From: UPXZ01 sp964568675
GTDB taxonomy: Bacteria; Bacteroidota; Bacteroidia; Bacteroidales; Paludibacteraceae
NCBI GenBank assembly: GCA_964568675.1
Contig: CAZMQV010000001.1
Coordinates: 1 to 64,000 of the forward strand
Direction: 5' to 3'
DNA: 64,000 nt
The position numbers and the translations under genes were made by a program. Shown here one piece after another: positions 36,516 to 45,841 of this stretch (position 1 is the first letter of the stretch; every line of letters starts with the position of its first letter). Under the pieces are notes generated by a model, which saw nothing but the letters and a program-made list of their open reading frames with translations, did not search any database and had not been told where the DNA came from.

Positions 36516-38708
36516 TTATAACTTCTTGATATTTACTTTCCGACTGTTGTTAATCATCTCTTTGAAGTGGTTGTTCAGGTAATTCCCGATTTGACTGTAA
36601 GGTAGTGCTACCGTAATAGGTCCAAGTTCGGCCGCTTCCGGTATTTCGTTTTTACCATACACAAGAAATAATTTTTTTGTATCGAAATAGAAATTTCCCG
36701 GTTCGCCGGGCAATGAACTGATTTGGCTTTTGTCGATACGTTTGTTGTTGGCAGTTACGGCGTTTTCGTCGAACGCGTTGAGTAGCAGGTCGGTCCATGG
36801 CGTGGAGTTGGTGTTTAACACATCGTTCATCGTCAGCGTTTTGCCCTCTGTGTAGTCCATGTTTTTATATGCAACGCTTAGGTCGGGTTTGCTCAGCAAA
36901 TCCATTCCTTTTTTTATGTTTTTTACAATTTGTAGGCTTAGTAAATTCGCGTCAACAAAGGCAATTGACATTTCTACTTGTTTGTTGTACTCGTAATTCA
37001 ATATTCCAAAGAAGTTTATCGTATTTTTCTCCGAGAAGTTTATAAATTCGATGTAGTCGTCCTGCAGTGCTTGTTGTAATTGTTGCTTACCATATCCGGC
37101 AAAGTTTACATCCAACAAATCGGCATAAATGTAGTTGAGGAGGTATTCGTCCTTAACATCGGGTAAAAACAGGAGCGAGCCGTAGTAGCTGAGCTTGTAG
37201 TCGGTAAAGTCTTGCTGTTTTTGAGTCGAAACGTTGCTGTAGCTAAACGTTGCGCGCTCGTTTGTTACATTTCGGTTGGCAACGTAATTTATTTTATACA
37301 TATCATCCTCTTTTACATAGCCCACTTCGCCACTCACCTTGTAGGGTGTGATTTGAAGAGATTTTCGGTCGCGAAGATTGTAGGTCATGGTGAAGTGAAA
37401 CATGTTTTCAACGGTTCGCCCAAATTCGGTGATTTTCACATCTTCAAAAGTCCAAGTTTCGGAAAATTTCTCCATATCGGCTATAATATTTTTCCGATTG
37501 ATGTTTTCTTCGCTAAAGTATTTTTCTGTAGGATTGGCGAATATGTCAACAACCTGGTCGTAATTTCCGTTTGAACGCACATCCATCATCTCCATTATTA
37601 TTTCACGGGCTTTTGACTCGGAAATATTTCTTTTGAAAATTTGCGAATTGCTTGCTAAATAATAGGCTGCCGCGATGATGAAAATAAATAACAGGAAAAT
37701 CCAGGCGCGGTTTTTCTTTTTTGAAGTTCCCGAATCCGCTGTTTCCTTCTCTCTTTCTTCAGGTTTACTTTTAAATTCTTCTTCTTCCTCTTCCTCATCT
37801 AACATCACTTCCAACTCTTCTTCCTCTTCAGCAATGTAATCATCCGCGTCAGTTGCCGGCTGGTAACTTCCGTATTCGCTCATCGCAGGGGTGTTCAGGA
37901 TGATGTTTTTAATCTCTTTCGCCGTTTGCACGCGCTGATTCGCATCGCGTTTGAGAGTTTCGTAAAGCGCTACTTTCCAAGTGTAAGGCAGTTTTTCCAG
38001 TTTTGGGGTGATGTCTTCATCCAGGATGCTCATCATTATTCCGATTTCACCCTTCTGGCTGTTGGTTTCAAAAAGATCATTTCCTGTAAGTAATTTATAG
38101 CAAATTACAGCCCACGACCATAAGTCGGTGTTGGGGGTCAAATCTCTATTGCGTAGCTGTTCCGGGCTTTGATACTGCGAGTATCTGCTTGATGAGTTTC
38201 TGCTTTGTGTGGAAGAATCACTGATTTTCGCGGTGTAAACTGTGCCGTCAACCGAGTTTTCAATGTCGATTAAGATATTTTCCGGTTTCAGATTTTTGTG
38301 TACGATGCCGTGTTGGTGCAGAAATTCAATACCATCCAGTACCTGTATGCCAATCGAAGCTTTGTCTTCCGGTCTGAGGTTGAATTTTTCAAGAAGTTGT
38401 TTCAAATTTCCAAGCTGATAGAAAGGCATAATGGCAAATTCAAACAAACCGGTTGGTTGTTCGAAAACATAGATAAACTCATAGCCCGCAATGTTGGGAT
38501 GTGTGGGCAAGATGTATGTGTTATCGCTTTCGTTGTCATTATTCCCGTTTTCGTGTTGGTTCCCAGCATTTATTTTTGTGATTTTAAGCGCTACAAAGCG
38601 ATAGGACTGTGTGTCATAAGCTTTGTAAACACTGCCAGAATCGCTGTCGCCAACTTTGTCGCGATTGATGTCATATTGAAACCGTTCGAAAAACTCTTCC
38701 TTTGTCAT
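36516..38708 (-). CDS. Membrane-anchored Ser/Thr pseudokinase
   Basis: A 730-residue protein with a kinase fold at 1-275: loop VGDSDSGSV, Lys42 (ALK), and SPEQ in place of APE. The catalytic aspartate is replaced by Asn139 in HKNLKPEN (normally HRDLKPEN), and DFG is changed to DSS (164-166), so phosphotransfer is unlikely. A strongly acidic stretch (about 285-325) precedes one membrane helix at about 331-352. The outer part of ~375 residues begins with an NTF2/SnoaL-like domain (KAREIIMEMMDVRSNGNYDQ) and ends in a domain I do not recognise. First gene of the operon with its own promoter. Confidence 0.85.
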   Translation of the reverse strand: MTKEEFFERFQYDINRDKVGDSDSGSVYKAYDTQSYRFVALKITKINAGNQHENGNNDNESDNTYILPTHPNIAGYEFIYVFEQPTGLFEFAIMPFYQLGNLKQLLEKFNLRPEDKASIGIQVLDGIEFLHQHGIVHKNLKPENILIDIENSVDGTVYTAKISDSSTQSRNSSSRYSQYQSPEQLRNRDLTPNTDLWSWAVICYKLLTGNDLFETNSQKGEIGIMMSILDEDITPKLEKLPYTWKVALYETLKRDANQRVQTAKEIKNIILNTPAMSEYGSYQPATDADDYIAEEEEELEVMLDEEEEEEEFKSKPEEREKETADSGTSKKKNRAWIFLLFIFIIAAAYYLASNSQIFKRNISESKAREIIMEMMDVRSNGNYDQVVDIFANPTEKYFSEENINRKNIIADMEKFSETWTFEDVKITEFGRTVENMFHFTMTYNLRDRKSLQITPYKVSGEVGYVKEDDMYKINYVANRNVTNERATFSYSNVSTQKQQDFTDYKLSYYGSLLFLPDVKDEYLLNYIYADLLDVNFAGYGKQQLQQALQDDYIEFINFSEKNTINFFGILNYEYNKQVEMSIAFVDANLLSLQIVKNIKKGMDLLSKPDLSVAYKNMDYTEGKTLTMNDVLNTNSTPWTDLLLNAFDENAVTANNKRIDKSQISSLPGEPGNFYFDTKKLFLVYGKNEIPEAAELGPITVALPYSQIGNYLNNHFKEMINNSRKVNIKKL

Positions 38709-38724
38709 AGTCCGATTATTTTTT

Positions 38725-38758
38725 CAAATATAAGTGTTTGAAAATATTTACAAATATA
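38725..38758 (-). promoter_or_regulatory. Promoter region of the kinase/SEDS-PBP operon
   Basis: Two minus-strand boxes TATATTTG, at 38725-38732 and 38751-38758. The farther one leaves a leader of about 36 bases before the ATG at 38708 and is the better candidate. Confidence 0.55.
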
Positions 38759-38827
38759 CTTCATTTAAATATTTGTTCCACATCTTGAATGAAAACTTTT
38801 TTCAGAAACTGCTTGCCGATAAAACAG

Positions 38828-38866
38828 AAGACACGAATGATTTTCTTTTTCAATCATTCGTGTCTT
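38828..38866 (-). terminator. Terminator after the small anchored protein gene
   Basis: Perfect 15-bp stem AAGACACGAATGATT (38828-38842) with AATCATTCGTGTCTT (38852-38866), loop of 9, followed on the minus strand by a T-rich stretch. It separates the adhesin transcript from the kinase operon. Confidence 0.8.
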
Positions 38867-38894
38867 GTAAGTATTGTCTTAAAATTAAGGCAGA

Positions 38895-39521
38895 TTATCG
38901 TTTCCTTTTCAAAAGTATAAATCCATACATTATGCCAATAAGTGATAAAAAGTAAGCGCCTTCACCCACAGGTATTCGGTTGCTTTCGATGGGGTCGGTG
39001 GATGGGTCGGCCATCAATACATCATTTGTGCCGGGCGAGTAGGGTAGCGCCATCGGACTTGAGCCACTCATGTTCGATGAATTAATTGCTCCGGAACCGG
39101 CAGTAGCAATTTCAGATTTTGACTTAGCGCCTGATGAGCTTAGAATGTTCGCGCTCAATGCGTTGCTTGTACTCGTTTTATTTTTGGTTAAGTCGCTGTT
39201 TCGTTTGCTCACGCTTGCGTTGTTCTCGTAATTTGCCAAGCCACCGGCGCGAGCGGAGTTTTTTTGCGCAGTTTCTAATAATTCGGCTGCGAACTTGCTG
39301 TTGAAGTCTGCTTCCGGTTGCTCGAAGACGCTTTTCGTCCTTTTTGAGCCACTACCACTGATGTTTGCTTCCGGAATGATGGTCGGGGCGTTTGTGTAAA
39401 CGATGTATTGCCCGTAATTTTTGTTTGAAATTTTAATATTGGGGGAATAATATGCTCCAAGTCCGATTGCAACGAGTGCAACTAACACCACGATTGCGAT
39501 ATATTTTTCTTTCTTCTTCAT
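38895..39521 (-). CDS. Small envelope protein with PxGxG-type C-terminal anchor
   Basis: A 208-residue protein with a hydrophobic N-terminal segment (residues 8-25), a low-complexity Ser/Ala/Asn/Lys-rich middle with no recognised domain, and the C-terminus IPVGEGAYFLSLIGIMYGF followed by LLKRKR. Such ends (PxGxG, a helix, then a basic tip) recur in Bacteroidetes surface proteins and probably act as a membrane anchor or sorting signal. It follows the large adhesin gene after 36 bases and shares its promoter and a terminator at 38828-38866. Confidence 0.65.
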   Translation of the reverse strand: MKKKEKYIAIVVLVALVAIGLGAYYSPNIKISNKNYGQYIVYTNAPTIIPEANISGSGSKRTKSVFEQPEADFNSKFAAELLETAQKNSARAGGLANYENNASVSKRNSDLTKNKTSTSNALSANILSSSGAKSKSEIATAGSGAINSSNMSGSSPMALPYSPGTNDVLMADPSTDPIESNRIPVGEGAYFLSLIGIMYGFILLKRKR

Positions 39522-39557
39522 TTTCTTGTTTCTTTCTTATTGGAAATTTTCACCTGC

Positions 39558-42500
39558 CTATTTCAACAATATTTTCACTGTTTCACTGACTCCACCAGCC
39601 TGAAGTTTGACGAAATATACTCCCGGAACTGCATCTACCGCTATGCTGTTGGTTGCCGGATGAATGTTTGCTTCGAGAATTTTCTGTCCGGCAAGGTTAT
39701 ATACGCTCATACTTCCGGCACTTCCGGTGTAGTTTGTTACTTTTATTTGATTATTAACGGCATAAGCATACAGCGGTTTAATCGTGGAGCTAATGTCGTT
39801 GAAATCCGAAGAATTGACAATTACAAATCGTTTCGAAGTAATATCCTGCTTTTTCGCTTTGAATTGATAGTAGCTTACCGCGTTGTCGAGTGATACCGAT
39901 TTGCCTGTTTCCAAGTCAAGTAAGTGTAGTCTGGAGTAGTTATCTAAGTTTCTCTTCGTCAGTGTAAGCGTGTATTCCGTGTCGCTGTTTGTGTGGAGGT
40001 TAATGACGGTGCCATCAAGGCTTTCATTCGCGTTTACTTGCATTGGTCCAGCTGCCGACTCGGTATATATAAATGCTGTTGGTGTCCCGAAAAATTTACG
40101 TCCATCCCACCCATTGTCAAATCCAGGGGTGGTCCCCTCTTTGCTTATCAGCCAAAGGTCGTCGCGGGTTGATTTACTTTCTAAACTTATGTGTAGGCTC
40201 GAAATATGATCATCGTTATTTGACTTTACACCTCCTTTTTCGGGCGAAAGTTGCGGTTTGCTATTAGTTGTTACGCCGTTAGTAGTATATTTTAAAGTAA
40301 CCGTGGCATCCTGACCTCCGAAAGTTGTTTCTGATGACTTGAATTTTAATAGAAAACCTTGCATCGAAGGTATTTGATTTTCCCATATTGCCGGAGCTGC
40401 ATTAACCGGAATCGCGAGGTAATTTCCAGCGGCGCGTTGGCTCTCGTTGTTTATTAACGAACCGTTTGTCCAATCTTTGAAACGGCCGGTATTATAAAGG
40501 AATACGGTCTGTTCTACGGTGTTTGGAAATACCATTCTGTCGATGTTGATGGCAGAGGTAAATGAATTTCCAAAAATGTTTTGACCCAATCCGTAATGGA
40601 TGTTTGAACCTGTGGCGGATGCTACGGCAGGCGCTTTGCGGGTTAGAGTGATGTCTTTGTCGCAATAAAGCAGTTTACCGGGTATGAAGTAAGTTTTTGC
40701 TTCGTCCTGGGTGATTTCAAATCCATCGAATGCCGTTAGAGTGCTACTGTTGTTCAAGTCTATCCATTTGGCATAGTAGGTGGCAGGCTTCCCGGCATCA
40801 ATTGTGCCGTTTTTGTTTTCGAAGTATTGTCGAAGGAAGCTGCCGTAGAATGTTGGTTCGGCTTGAATGCTTGCTACCGGTACACCAAAATGTTGCCAAT
40901 GATAGCTCGACTTGAATTTCTGTCCGATGGTTGGACTACCGGTTACATTGTCTGTCCACTCTTCCATCGTGCCTTTGAAGCCTTTGGCGTAGAGTGCCAC
41001 CGTGGCGTAAATGTCGGGTTGCGCGGATACGGATTGTGCGGGGCAATTAAATATAAATGTACCGTTTGGCAATGTAGCGTCCGCGCCAATTTGAATCTTA
41101 TCGGGGTTGGTGGAGTTCACAGATGTGCCCGGATTCTTTATTGATACCACTCCGTTCACTGTGATGGAAGCGTTGGCGGCTACTTTGAGATTTTTATCCG
41201 ATGCGTTTGTCAAATTTCCTATAGAAACAGCTTTGCCCGATGTTAATTGCAAGTCGTTTACTGCTGCGCCACTTGATGGCCCGTTGTTAGTATTGTTCGC
41301 CGTAGTCGCAAATTCTACATCATCTCCACCGGAAGGAGTCATATTGGCAGTCCAGTTTGATGCTAAGCTCCAGTCTGTATTGGTTGTGCCTTTCCAGAAG
41401 TTTTTCCAATGGAGCAGTGCGCTGCTACTGTTGTTGCTTGAGTTTGTGTCGTCAGCATAAGTTAGGTTGGCGGTATTAGTCCAGGGACCTGCGCCCGTAG
41501 GCTTAACCACGATGGTGATAGGCGGATACGCGTATTGCGAGTTCAACGCGTCAGTTCGGGTGAAAGTATAGGTGTTTCCTGAATTTGTGCGTGTCCATCC
41601 CGTGTGTGTGCTCGATTCAAAAGTTAATCCCGTGGGTATCACGTCGATTACGCTTACAGGCTTACTTGCGTTGGCAGGTTTGTTGTTCGAACTTAAATTG
41701 CTTACCACTATGGTGTAGCTGTTACCTCCGGATAGCGCGATGCCATTGTTGTCAACTCCTTTCTCTATCTTCAAGTCCACATTTGGATTCAATACGATGG
41801 TGCTTGCCGATGAGTAGTTGTTTGTAAGGTCGGGGTCGGTCATTCCGATGTTGGACACATTTAATCCTACCGAATTTTTTAAAATTCCACCTGTCGGTAT
41901 GGAATTTATTTTTCCCACAATGGTGAAGGTCGCGTTGCTATTGCCTGCCAGCTGCATGGTGGTTGTAAATGGGTTGGTGAACCCCGATGTTTTGGCGACT
42001 CCGCTTGTGTATCCGGTTGCTGTATTTCCAGTATTTCCGTTATTGTTGAATGTGATGCTCGAAATCTGAAAATTTGATAGACTTACCGCATTCCCATTGC
42101 CGTCTTTGATCGTGTCGGTAAGCACCAAATTCGATATCGCGTTCATTGTTTCGTTTTGTACCTTGATGGTGTAGGTGAGGTTTTCGTTGGGCAAAGCGTT
42201 GTCTTTATCCACTTCTTTTTGTACACGTACACCACCCGTAGTGGTTATCATCAGGTTTCGCACTTCATGATAATTGAATCCGCCTCCGGTGGATGCGGCA
42301 AACCCCATTTTAAGTAGGGTTGGTATCGCGTCGGTAGTTTCGTAGTTGATGTGTTCGATATCCGAGCCCGTTGGTGATGTACGCCAAATAACGCGTATTC
42401 TATATTTTGGATTAGTGGGGGTGCCAATTGGTTCGATGTAAATCTTCACCCTGCGAAAAAAGTTAGCGTCGGTTGGGCGTGTAGAAGTTGGCGTGTTGTA

Positions 42501-43139
42501 GTCGATGGAAGTCTCACCGTTACTGCTTGCGTTGGTTTGCAATTGTTTACCTGCTAAATATCGATACGGCTCTGAGTGTGCAGCAGGTCCGCGTAGAACA
42601 ATGGAGTTTGGTTTAACACCTTCTCCCATTCCACCTTTTTTCCCTTCACTGGCTATCGCGTAGTTTCCATATTCGTCAAATCCAATGCCTAACCAACCAC
42701 CCGCAAGTCCAGACTCTGAATTCCTTTGAGCATAACCCAATGAACCACCAAACGCGCCAATACTGAATGTTGGTGTTGCCGCGTTAAAAAGAAAAACGGA
42801 AAACCCGTCAGCGCCGTTGTATGAATCATAGCGACTTCTCCATGTTTTGTAATCAAATTCGATGTAAATGCCTTGCGAAGAAGGGAATGAGGTGTTGATA
42901 TAAGCAAAACCACGTTGATTGGTAGCGTCGGAGGTGAGCCGAAGCCATCCGTTGTTAACCGGGTCTGAAACTCCCGATGTTAAACTTGCAGCAGGATTGC
43001 CGCCGAGGATGATGTTACTGCCCACACTACTCCCTTTGAAGTTTTCGGTTATGGTAAATTGGGCTTGCAGCGTGAAGCTGAAAAGAAATAAAAACAAAAA
43101 AGGCAGAATTTTTTTCTGCAAGTATTCATTATGACTCAT
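39558..43139 (-). CDS. Large T9SS-exported surface protein (lectin-like and DUF11 domains)
   Basis: About 1193 residues from MSHNEYLQKK, chosen because a clean signal peptide follows (LPFLFLFLFSFTLQAQ). A longer frame starts at 43193. Residues 25-230 look like an L-type (legume) lectin sandwich (YIEFDYKTWRSRYD, NGADGFSVFLF, LGIGFDEYGNYA). Two DUF11 repeats follow: VRVQKEVDKDNALPNENLTY and VDLKIEKGVDNNGIALSGG. Then comes a FWKGTTNTDWSLASNW module typical of Bacteroidetes adhesins. The last ~75 residues (MSVYNLAGQKILEA, VPGVYFVKLQAGG) are a type IX secretion sorting domain. Likely role: surface adhesion or glycan binding. Confidence 0.8.
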   Translation of the reverse strand: MSHNEYLQKKILPFLFLFLFSFTLQAQFTITENFKGSSVGSNIILGGNPAASLTSGVSDPVNNGWLRLTSDATNQRGFAYINTSFPSSQGIYIEFDYKTWRSRYDSYNGADGFSVFLFNAATPTFSIGAFGGSLGYAQRNSESGLAGGWLGIGFDEYGNYAIASEGKKGGMGEGVKPNSIVLRGPAAHSEPYRYLAGKQLQTNASSNGETSIDYNTPTSTRPTDANFFRRVKIYIEPIGTPTNPKYRIRVIWRTSPTGSDIEHINYETTDAIPTLLKMGFAASTGGGFNYHEVRNLMITTTGGVRVQKEVDKDNALPNENLTYTIKVQNETMNAISNLVLTDTIKDGNGNAVSLSNFQISSITFNNNGNTGNTATGYTSGVAKTSGFTNPFTTTMQLAGNSNATFTIVGKINSIPTGGILKNSVGLNVSNIGMTDPDLTNNYSSASTIVLNPNVDLKIEKGVDNNGIALSGGNSYTIVVSNLSSNNKPANASKPVSVIDVIPTGLTFESSTHTGWTRTNSGNTYTFTRTDALNSQYAYPPITIVVKPTGAGPWTNTANLTYADDTNSSNNSSSALLHWKNFWKGTTNTDWSLASNWTANMTPSGGDDVEFATTANNTNNGPSSGAAVNDLQLTSGKAVSIGNLTNASDKNLKVAANASITVNGVVSIKNPGTSVNSTNPDKIQIGADATLPNGTFIFNCPAQSVSAQPDIYATVALYAKGFKGTMEEWTDNVTGSPTIGQKFKSSYHWQHFGVPVASIQAEPTFYGSFLRQYFENKNGTIDAGKPATYYAKWIDLNNSSTLTAFDGFEITQDEAKTYFIPGKLLYCDKDITLTRKAPAVASATGSNIHYGLGQNIFGNSFTSAINIDRMVFPNTVEQTVFLYNTGRFKDWTNGSLINNESQRAAGNYLAIPVNAAPAIWENQIPSMQGFLLKFKSSETTFGGQDATVTLKYTTNGVTTNSKPQLSPEKGGVKSNNDDHISSLHISLESKSTRDDLWLISKEGTTPGFDNGWDGRKFFGTPTAFIYTESAAGPMQVNANESLDGTVINLHTNSDTEYTLTLTKRNLDNYSRLHLLDLETGKSVSLDNAVSYYQFKAKKQDITSKRFVIVNSSDFNDISSTIKPLYAYAVNNQIKVTNYTGSAGSMSVYNLAGQKILEANIHPATNSIAVDAVPGVYFVKLQAGGVSETVKILLK

Positions 43140-43286
43140 GGATAGGGTTTTGAAAATTTCAATTAGAAAGATGATTTCGCAAACAATCATCATAAGTTAG
43201 TAAAACATGAAAAATAAAATCAAGTTGCGCTCTTTATTCGAAGAGTATTTTGACTAAAGAAATATCTGTGCGAATGAAATTCGATT

Positions 43287-43294
43287 CAAAGGTA
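43287..43294 (-). promoter_or_regulatory. Promoter of the adhesin operon
   Basis: TACCTTTG on the minus strand, giving a leader of about 140 bases to the ATG at 43139. The gap 43195-43586 holds no other recognisable feature. Confidence 0.5.
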
Positions 43295-43588
43295 AAGCAA
43301 TTTAATATTCTATCCAAACTTATTCTGAAAATATTTTTTAAATATTGTTATGTGTCTTTGTCTTGCAAAATTAATTGCGAAAACAATATTTGGTTTGTCA
43401 TCTCATCTTTTTCTTCGTAATATACGATTTATTAGCTGGGATTGGAGTGTAACCATTATTCGTATTTCCATCTGATTATTTAAAATCATAATATGTGTTT
43501 GAAGTGGATTAGACATCGAATGTTAATCTGTATCCGGGAATACTATCGTAGAGAGCGAACGAATTTGCTTTTCTCTGTTTTTAAATAA

Positions 43589-43623
43589 AAAGCAGCCTGT
43601 CAGGTTGTTTGACAGGCTGCTTT
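43589..43623 (-). terminator. Intrinsic terminator of rho
   Basis: Perfect 14-bp stem AAAGCAGCCTGTCA (43589-43602) with TGACAGGCTGCTTT (43610-43623) and a 7-base loop. On the minus strand the stem is followed by TTTTTATTT. It lies 22 bases past the rho stop. Confidence 0.92.
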
Positions 43624-43645
43624 GAATGCAATATATCTTGTGCTT

Positions 43646-45622
43646 TTATCCGTTCATCGAGATTAAAAACTCTTCGTTATTTTCTGTTCGTACCATTCGG
43701 TCTTTAAGAAATTCCATCGCTTCTATCGGGTTCATGTCCGCCAAATGACGGCGTAGAATCCACATTCGGTTCAAAGTGTCTTTGTCCAGAAGCAGATCGT
43801 CGCGGCGTGTACTTGACGACATGATGTCCACGGCCGGGAAAAGGCGTTTGTTGGACAAACGTCTGTCGAGTTGAAGCTCCATGTTACCGGTGCCTTTGAA
43901 CTCTTCAAAGATTACTTCGTCCATTTTGGACCCGGTTTCGGTAAGTGCGGTGGCTATAATTGTTAAACTTCCTCCGTTTTCAATGTTGCGTGCTGCTCCA
44001 AAGAAACGTTTGGGCTTGTGTAGCGCGTTGGCATCCACACCGCCGGACAATACTTTACCTGAAGCAGGAGCTACGGTGTTGTATGCACGTGCCAAGCGAG
44101 TGATGGAGTCGAGTAGAATTACCACGTCTTGCCCACATTCAACCATTCTTTTAGCTTTTTCGTGAACCATGCTTGCAACTTTCACATGGCGTTCGGCTGG
44201 CTCGTCAAAGGTGGATGATACCACTTCGGCTCTCACGCTGCGCGCCATATCCGTAACCTCTTCGGGGCGCTCATCGATGAGCAGAATAATCATGTAAACT
44301 TCGGGGTGATTTTCTGCGATGGCATTGGCTATCTCTTTTAACAATACGGTTTTACCTGTTTTCGGCTGTGCCACGATTAAGCCACGTTGTCCTTTGCCAA
44401 TTGGCGAGAAAAGATCGACAATGCGTGTTGAAAGCATATCATTTTTGCCTGAGTTGAGGTTGAATTTCTCTTCAGGGAAAAGCGGTGTGAGGTGTTCGAA
44501 TGATACGCGGTCTCTTACAAACTCAGGGGCGCGTCCATTAATTTGTGAAACGCGTATCAGCGGGAAGTATTTTTCTCCCTCTTTGGGTGGACGAATAGCT
44601 CCTTTGACTGTATCGCCGGTTTTAAGTCCAAAGAGTTTTATTTGTGATTGAGACACGTAGATGTCGTCGGGAGAAGCGAGGTAATTATAGTCGGCAGACC
44701 GAAGAAATCCGTAACCATCGACCAGTATTTCCAATGTGCCGTTGCCTTCAAGTACTTCTTCGAAATCATAAGATTTTTCAAATTGAGGGCGGGGATTGAA
44801 CTTTACGCGTTGTTGCTGTTGTTGTTGGTCGTTTTTTTGTTGCTGTTGCTGTTGTTGCTGTTGCTGGGTTGAAGGAGCAATTTCTGTGTTGGTTTGATCT
44901 TCCGGCTTGTTGCTTTCTTTCAAGTTATCGCTGTTTTCGGTATCAGTATTTTCTACTGAAGCTTCGTCTTTTGTATTTACTTCGGTAATTTGAATTTCAG
45001 TTTCAGCAATGTTGCTTCTGGGCGCAGTTGTTTCACTTGGTTGTTCCTCGTTTTGAGCTTCAGCTTGCTTCTGAACCGGTTTAATTAGTTTCTTCTTTTC
45101 GAAAACATTCTTTTGTTCCGGTTTTTGCGCTGTTTTAACATCCGTAGTTTCTTCAGCTTTCACCTCTTTGTTTTCGGTGTTGCTTTCAGCTGTCACATTT
45201 TTTTTCGGATTTTGCTTTTTCGTTTTTTGCTTCGCGTCGTTTGCCGGTTTATTTGGCTGGGCAGCATCTTTTTTTTCGGGAACAACTTGTTGGGTTGCCT
45301 TGTTATCCAAGTTTGGTTTTGACTGTTCGGCTTTCACTCCTTGTTTCTGTTTGGAGGGTTCAGCTTCGTTTGTTTTTACAGCTTTTTGTCCTTCGGGCTT
45401 TCCTATTGCAGGACGCTTCATTTTATTTTTGTCAGCATCACTGCTTTCGGTATTAGCTGCGGTTTTACTCTGAGCGTAAAGTTCGGCTTGTCGGTCAATG
45501 ATTTCGTAAATCATAATGTCCTTCGATATGTTATTCGAAAGTTTGAGCCCCAGCCCTTTAGCAATTTCTCTTAAGTCTGGTTGGGTTTTTGCACTCAATT
45601 GCAAAATAGTGTAATTTGTCAT
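43646..45622 (-). CDS. rho: Transcription termination factor Rho with disordered Q-rich insertion
   Basis: A 658-residue Rho, far longer than E. coli Rho (419). Residues 1-50 are the N-terminal helical domain. Residues ~50-275 are an insertion rich in Lys, Glu, Asn, Thr and Gln, including an 11-residue and a 6-residue Gln run. The cold-shock-like RNA-binding domain follows (~285-355), then the RecA-type ATPase with Walker A QPKTGKTVLL (about 416), ILLIDERPEE, and the DSITRLARAYN and Q/R-loop regions. Disordered insertions in Bacteroides Rho are reported to promote condensates and change termination. The leader is ~150 bases, which suggests autoregulation. It ends in an intrinsic terminator. 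Confidence 0.97.
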   Translation of the reverse strand: MTNYTILQLSAKTQPDLREIAKGLGLKLSNNISKDIMIYEIIDRQAELYAQSKTAANTESSDADKNKMKRPAIGKPEGQKAVKTNEAEPSKQKQGVKAEQSKPNLDNKATQQVVPEKKDAAQPNKPANDAKQKTKKQNPKKNVTAESNTENKEVKAEETTDVKTAQKPEQKNVFEKKKLIKPVQKQAEAQNEEQPSETTAPRSNIAETEIQITEVNTKDEASVENTDTENSDNLKESNKPEDQTNTEIAPSTQQQQQQQQQQKNDQQQQQQRVKFNPRPQFEKSYDFEEVLEGNGTLEILVDGYGFLRSADYNYLASPDDIYVSQSQIKLFGLKTGDTVKGAIRPPKEGEKYFPLIRVSQINGRAPEFVRDRVSFEHLTPLFPEEKFNLNSGKNDMLSTRIVDLFSPIGKGQRGLIVAQPKTGKTVLLKEIANAIAENHPEVYMIILLIDERPEEVTDMARSVRAEVVSSTFDEPAERHVKVASMVHEKAKRMVECGQDVVILLDSITRLARAYNTVAPASGKVLSGGVDANALHKPKRFFGAARNIENGGSLTIIATALTETGSKMDEVIFEEFKGTGNMELQLDRRLSNKRLFPAVDIMSSSTRRDDLLLDKDTLNRMWILRRHLADMNPIEAMEFLKDRMVRTENNEEFLISMNG

Positions 45623-45773
45623 ATATAATCTATAAGTTATAAGACGAAAAGAGGAGGGTAATCCCCGTAAATGCGTTTGGAGAAAACGTTTTTATTAAAA
45701 ATAATATTTTGAAAAATGTTTTTGTGAGTATAATGCTTCTTTCGGACGAATGAAGTTGCTAAGAATACTGATG

Positions 45774-45781
45774 CAAAATTA
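45774..45781 (-). promoter_or_regulatory. Probable promoter of rho
   Basis: TAATTTTG on the minus strand leaves an untranslated leader of about 145 bases before the rho ATG. Confidence 0.5.
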
Positions 45782-45841
45782 CAACAAATTTTGAATTGTG
45801 CAATTATTTAAGATTAAAAAAATGGATTTCTGCTTGTAAAA

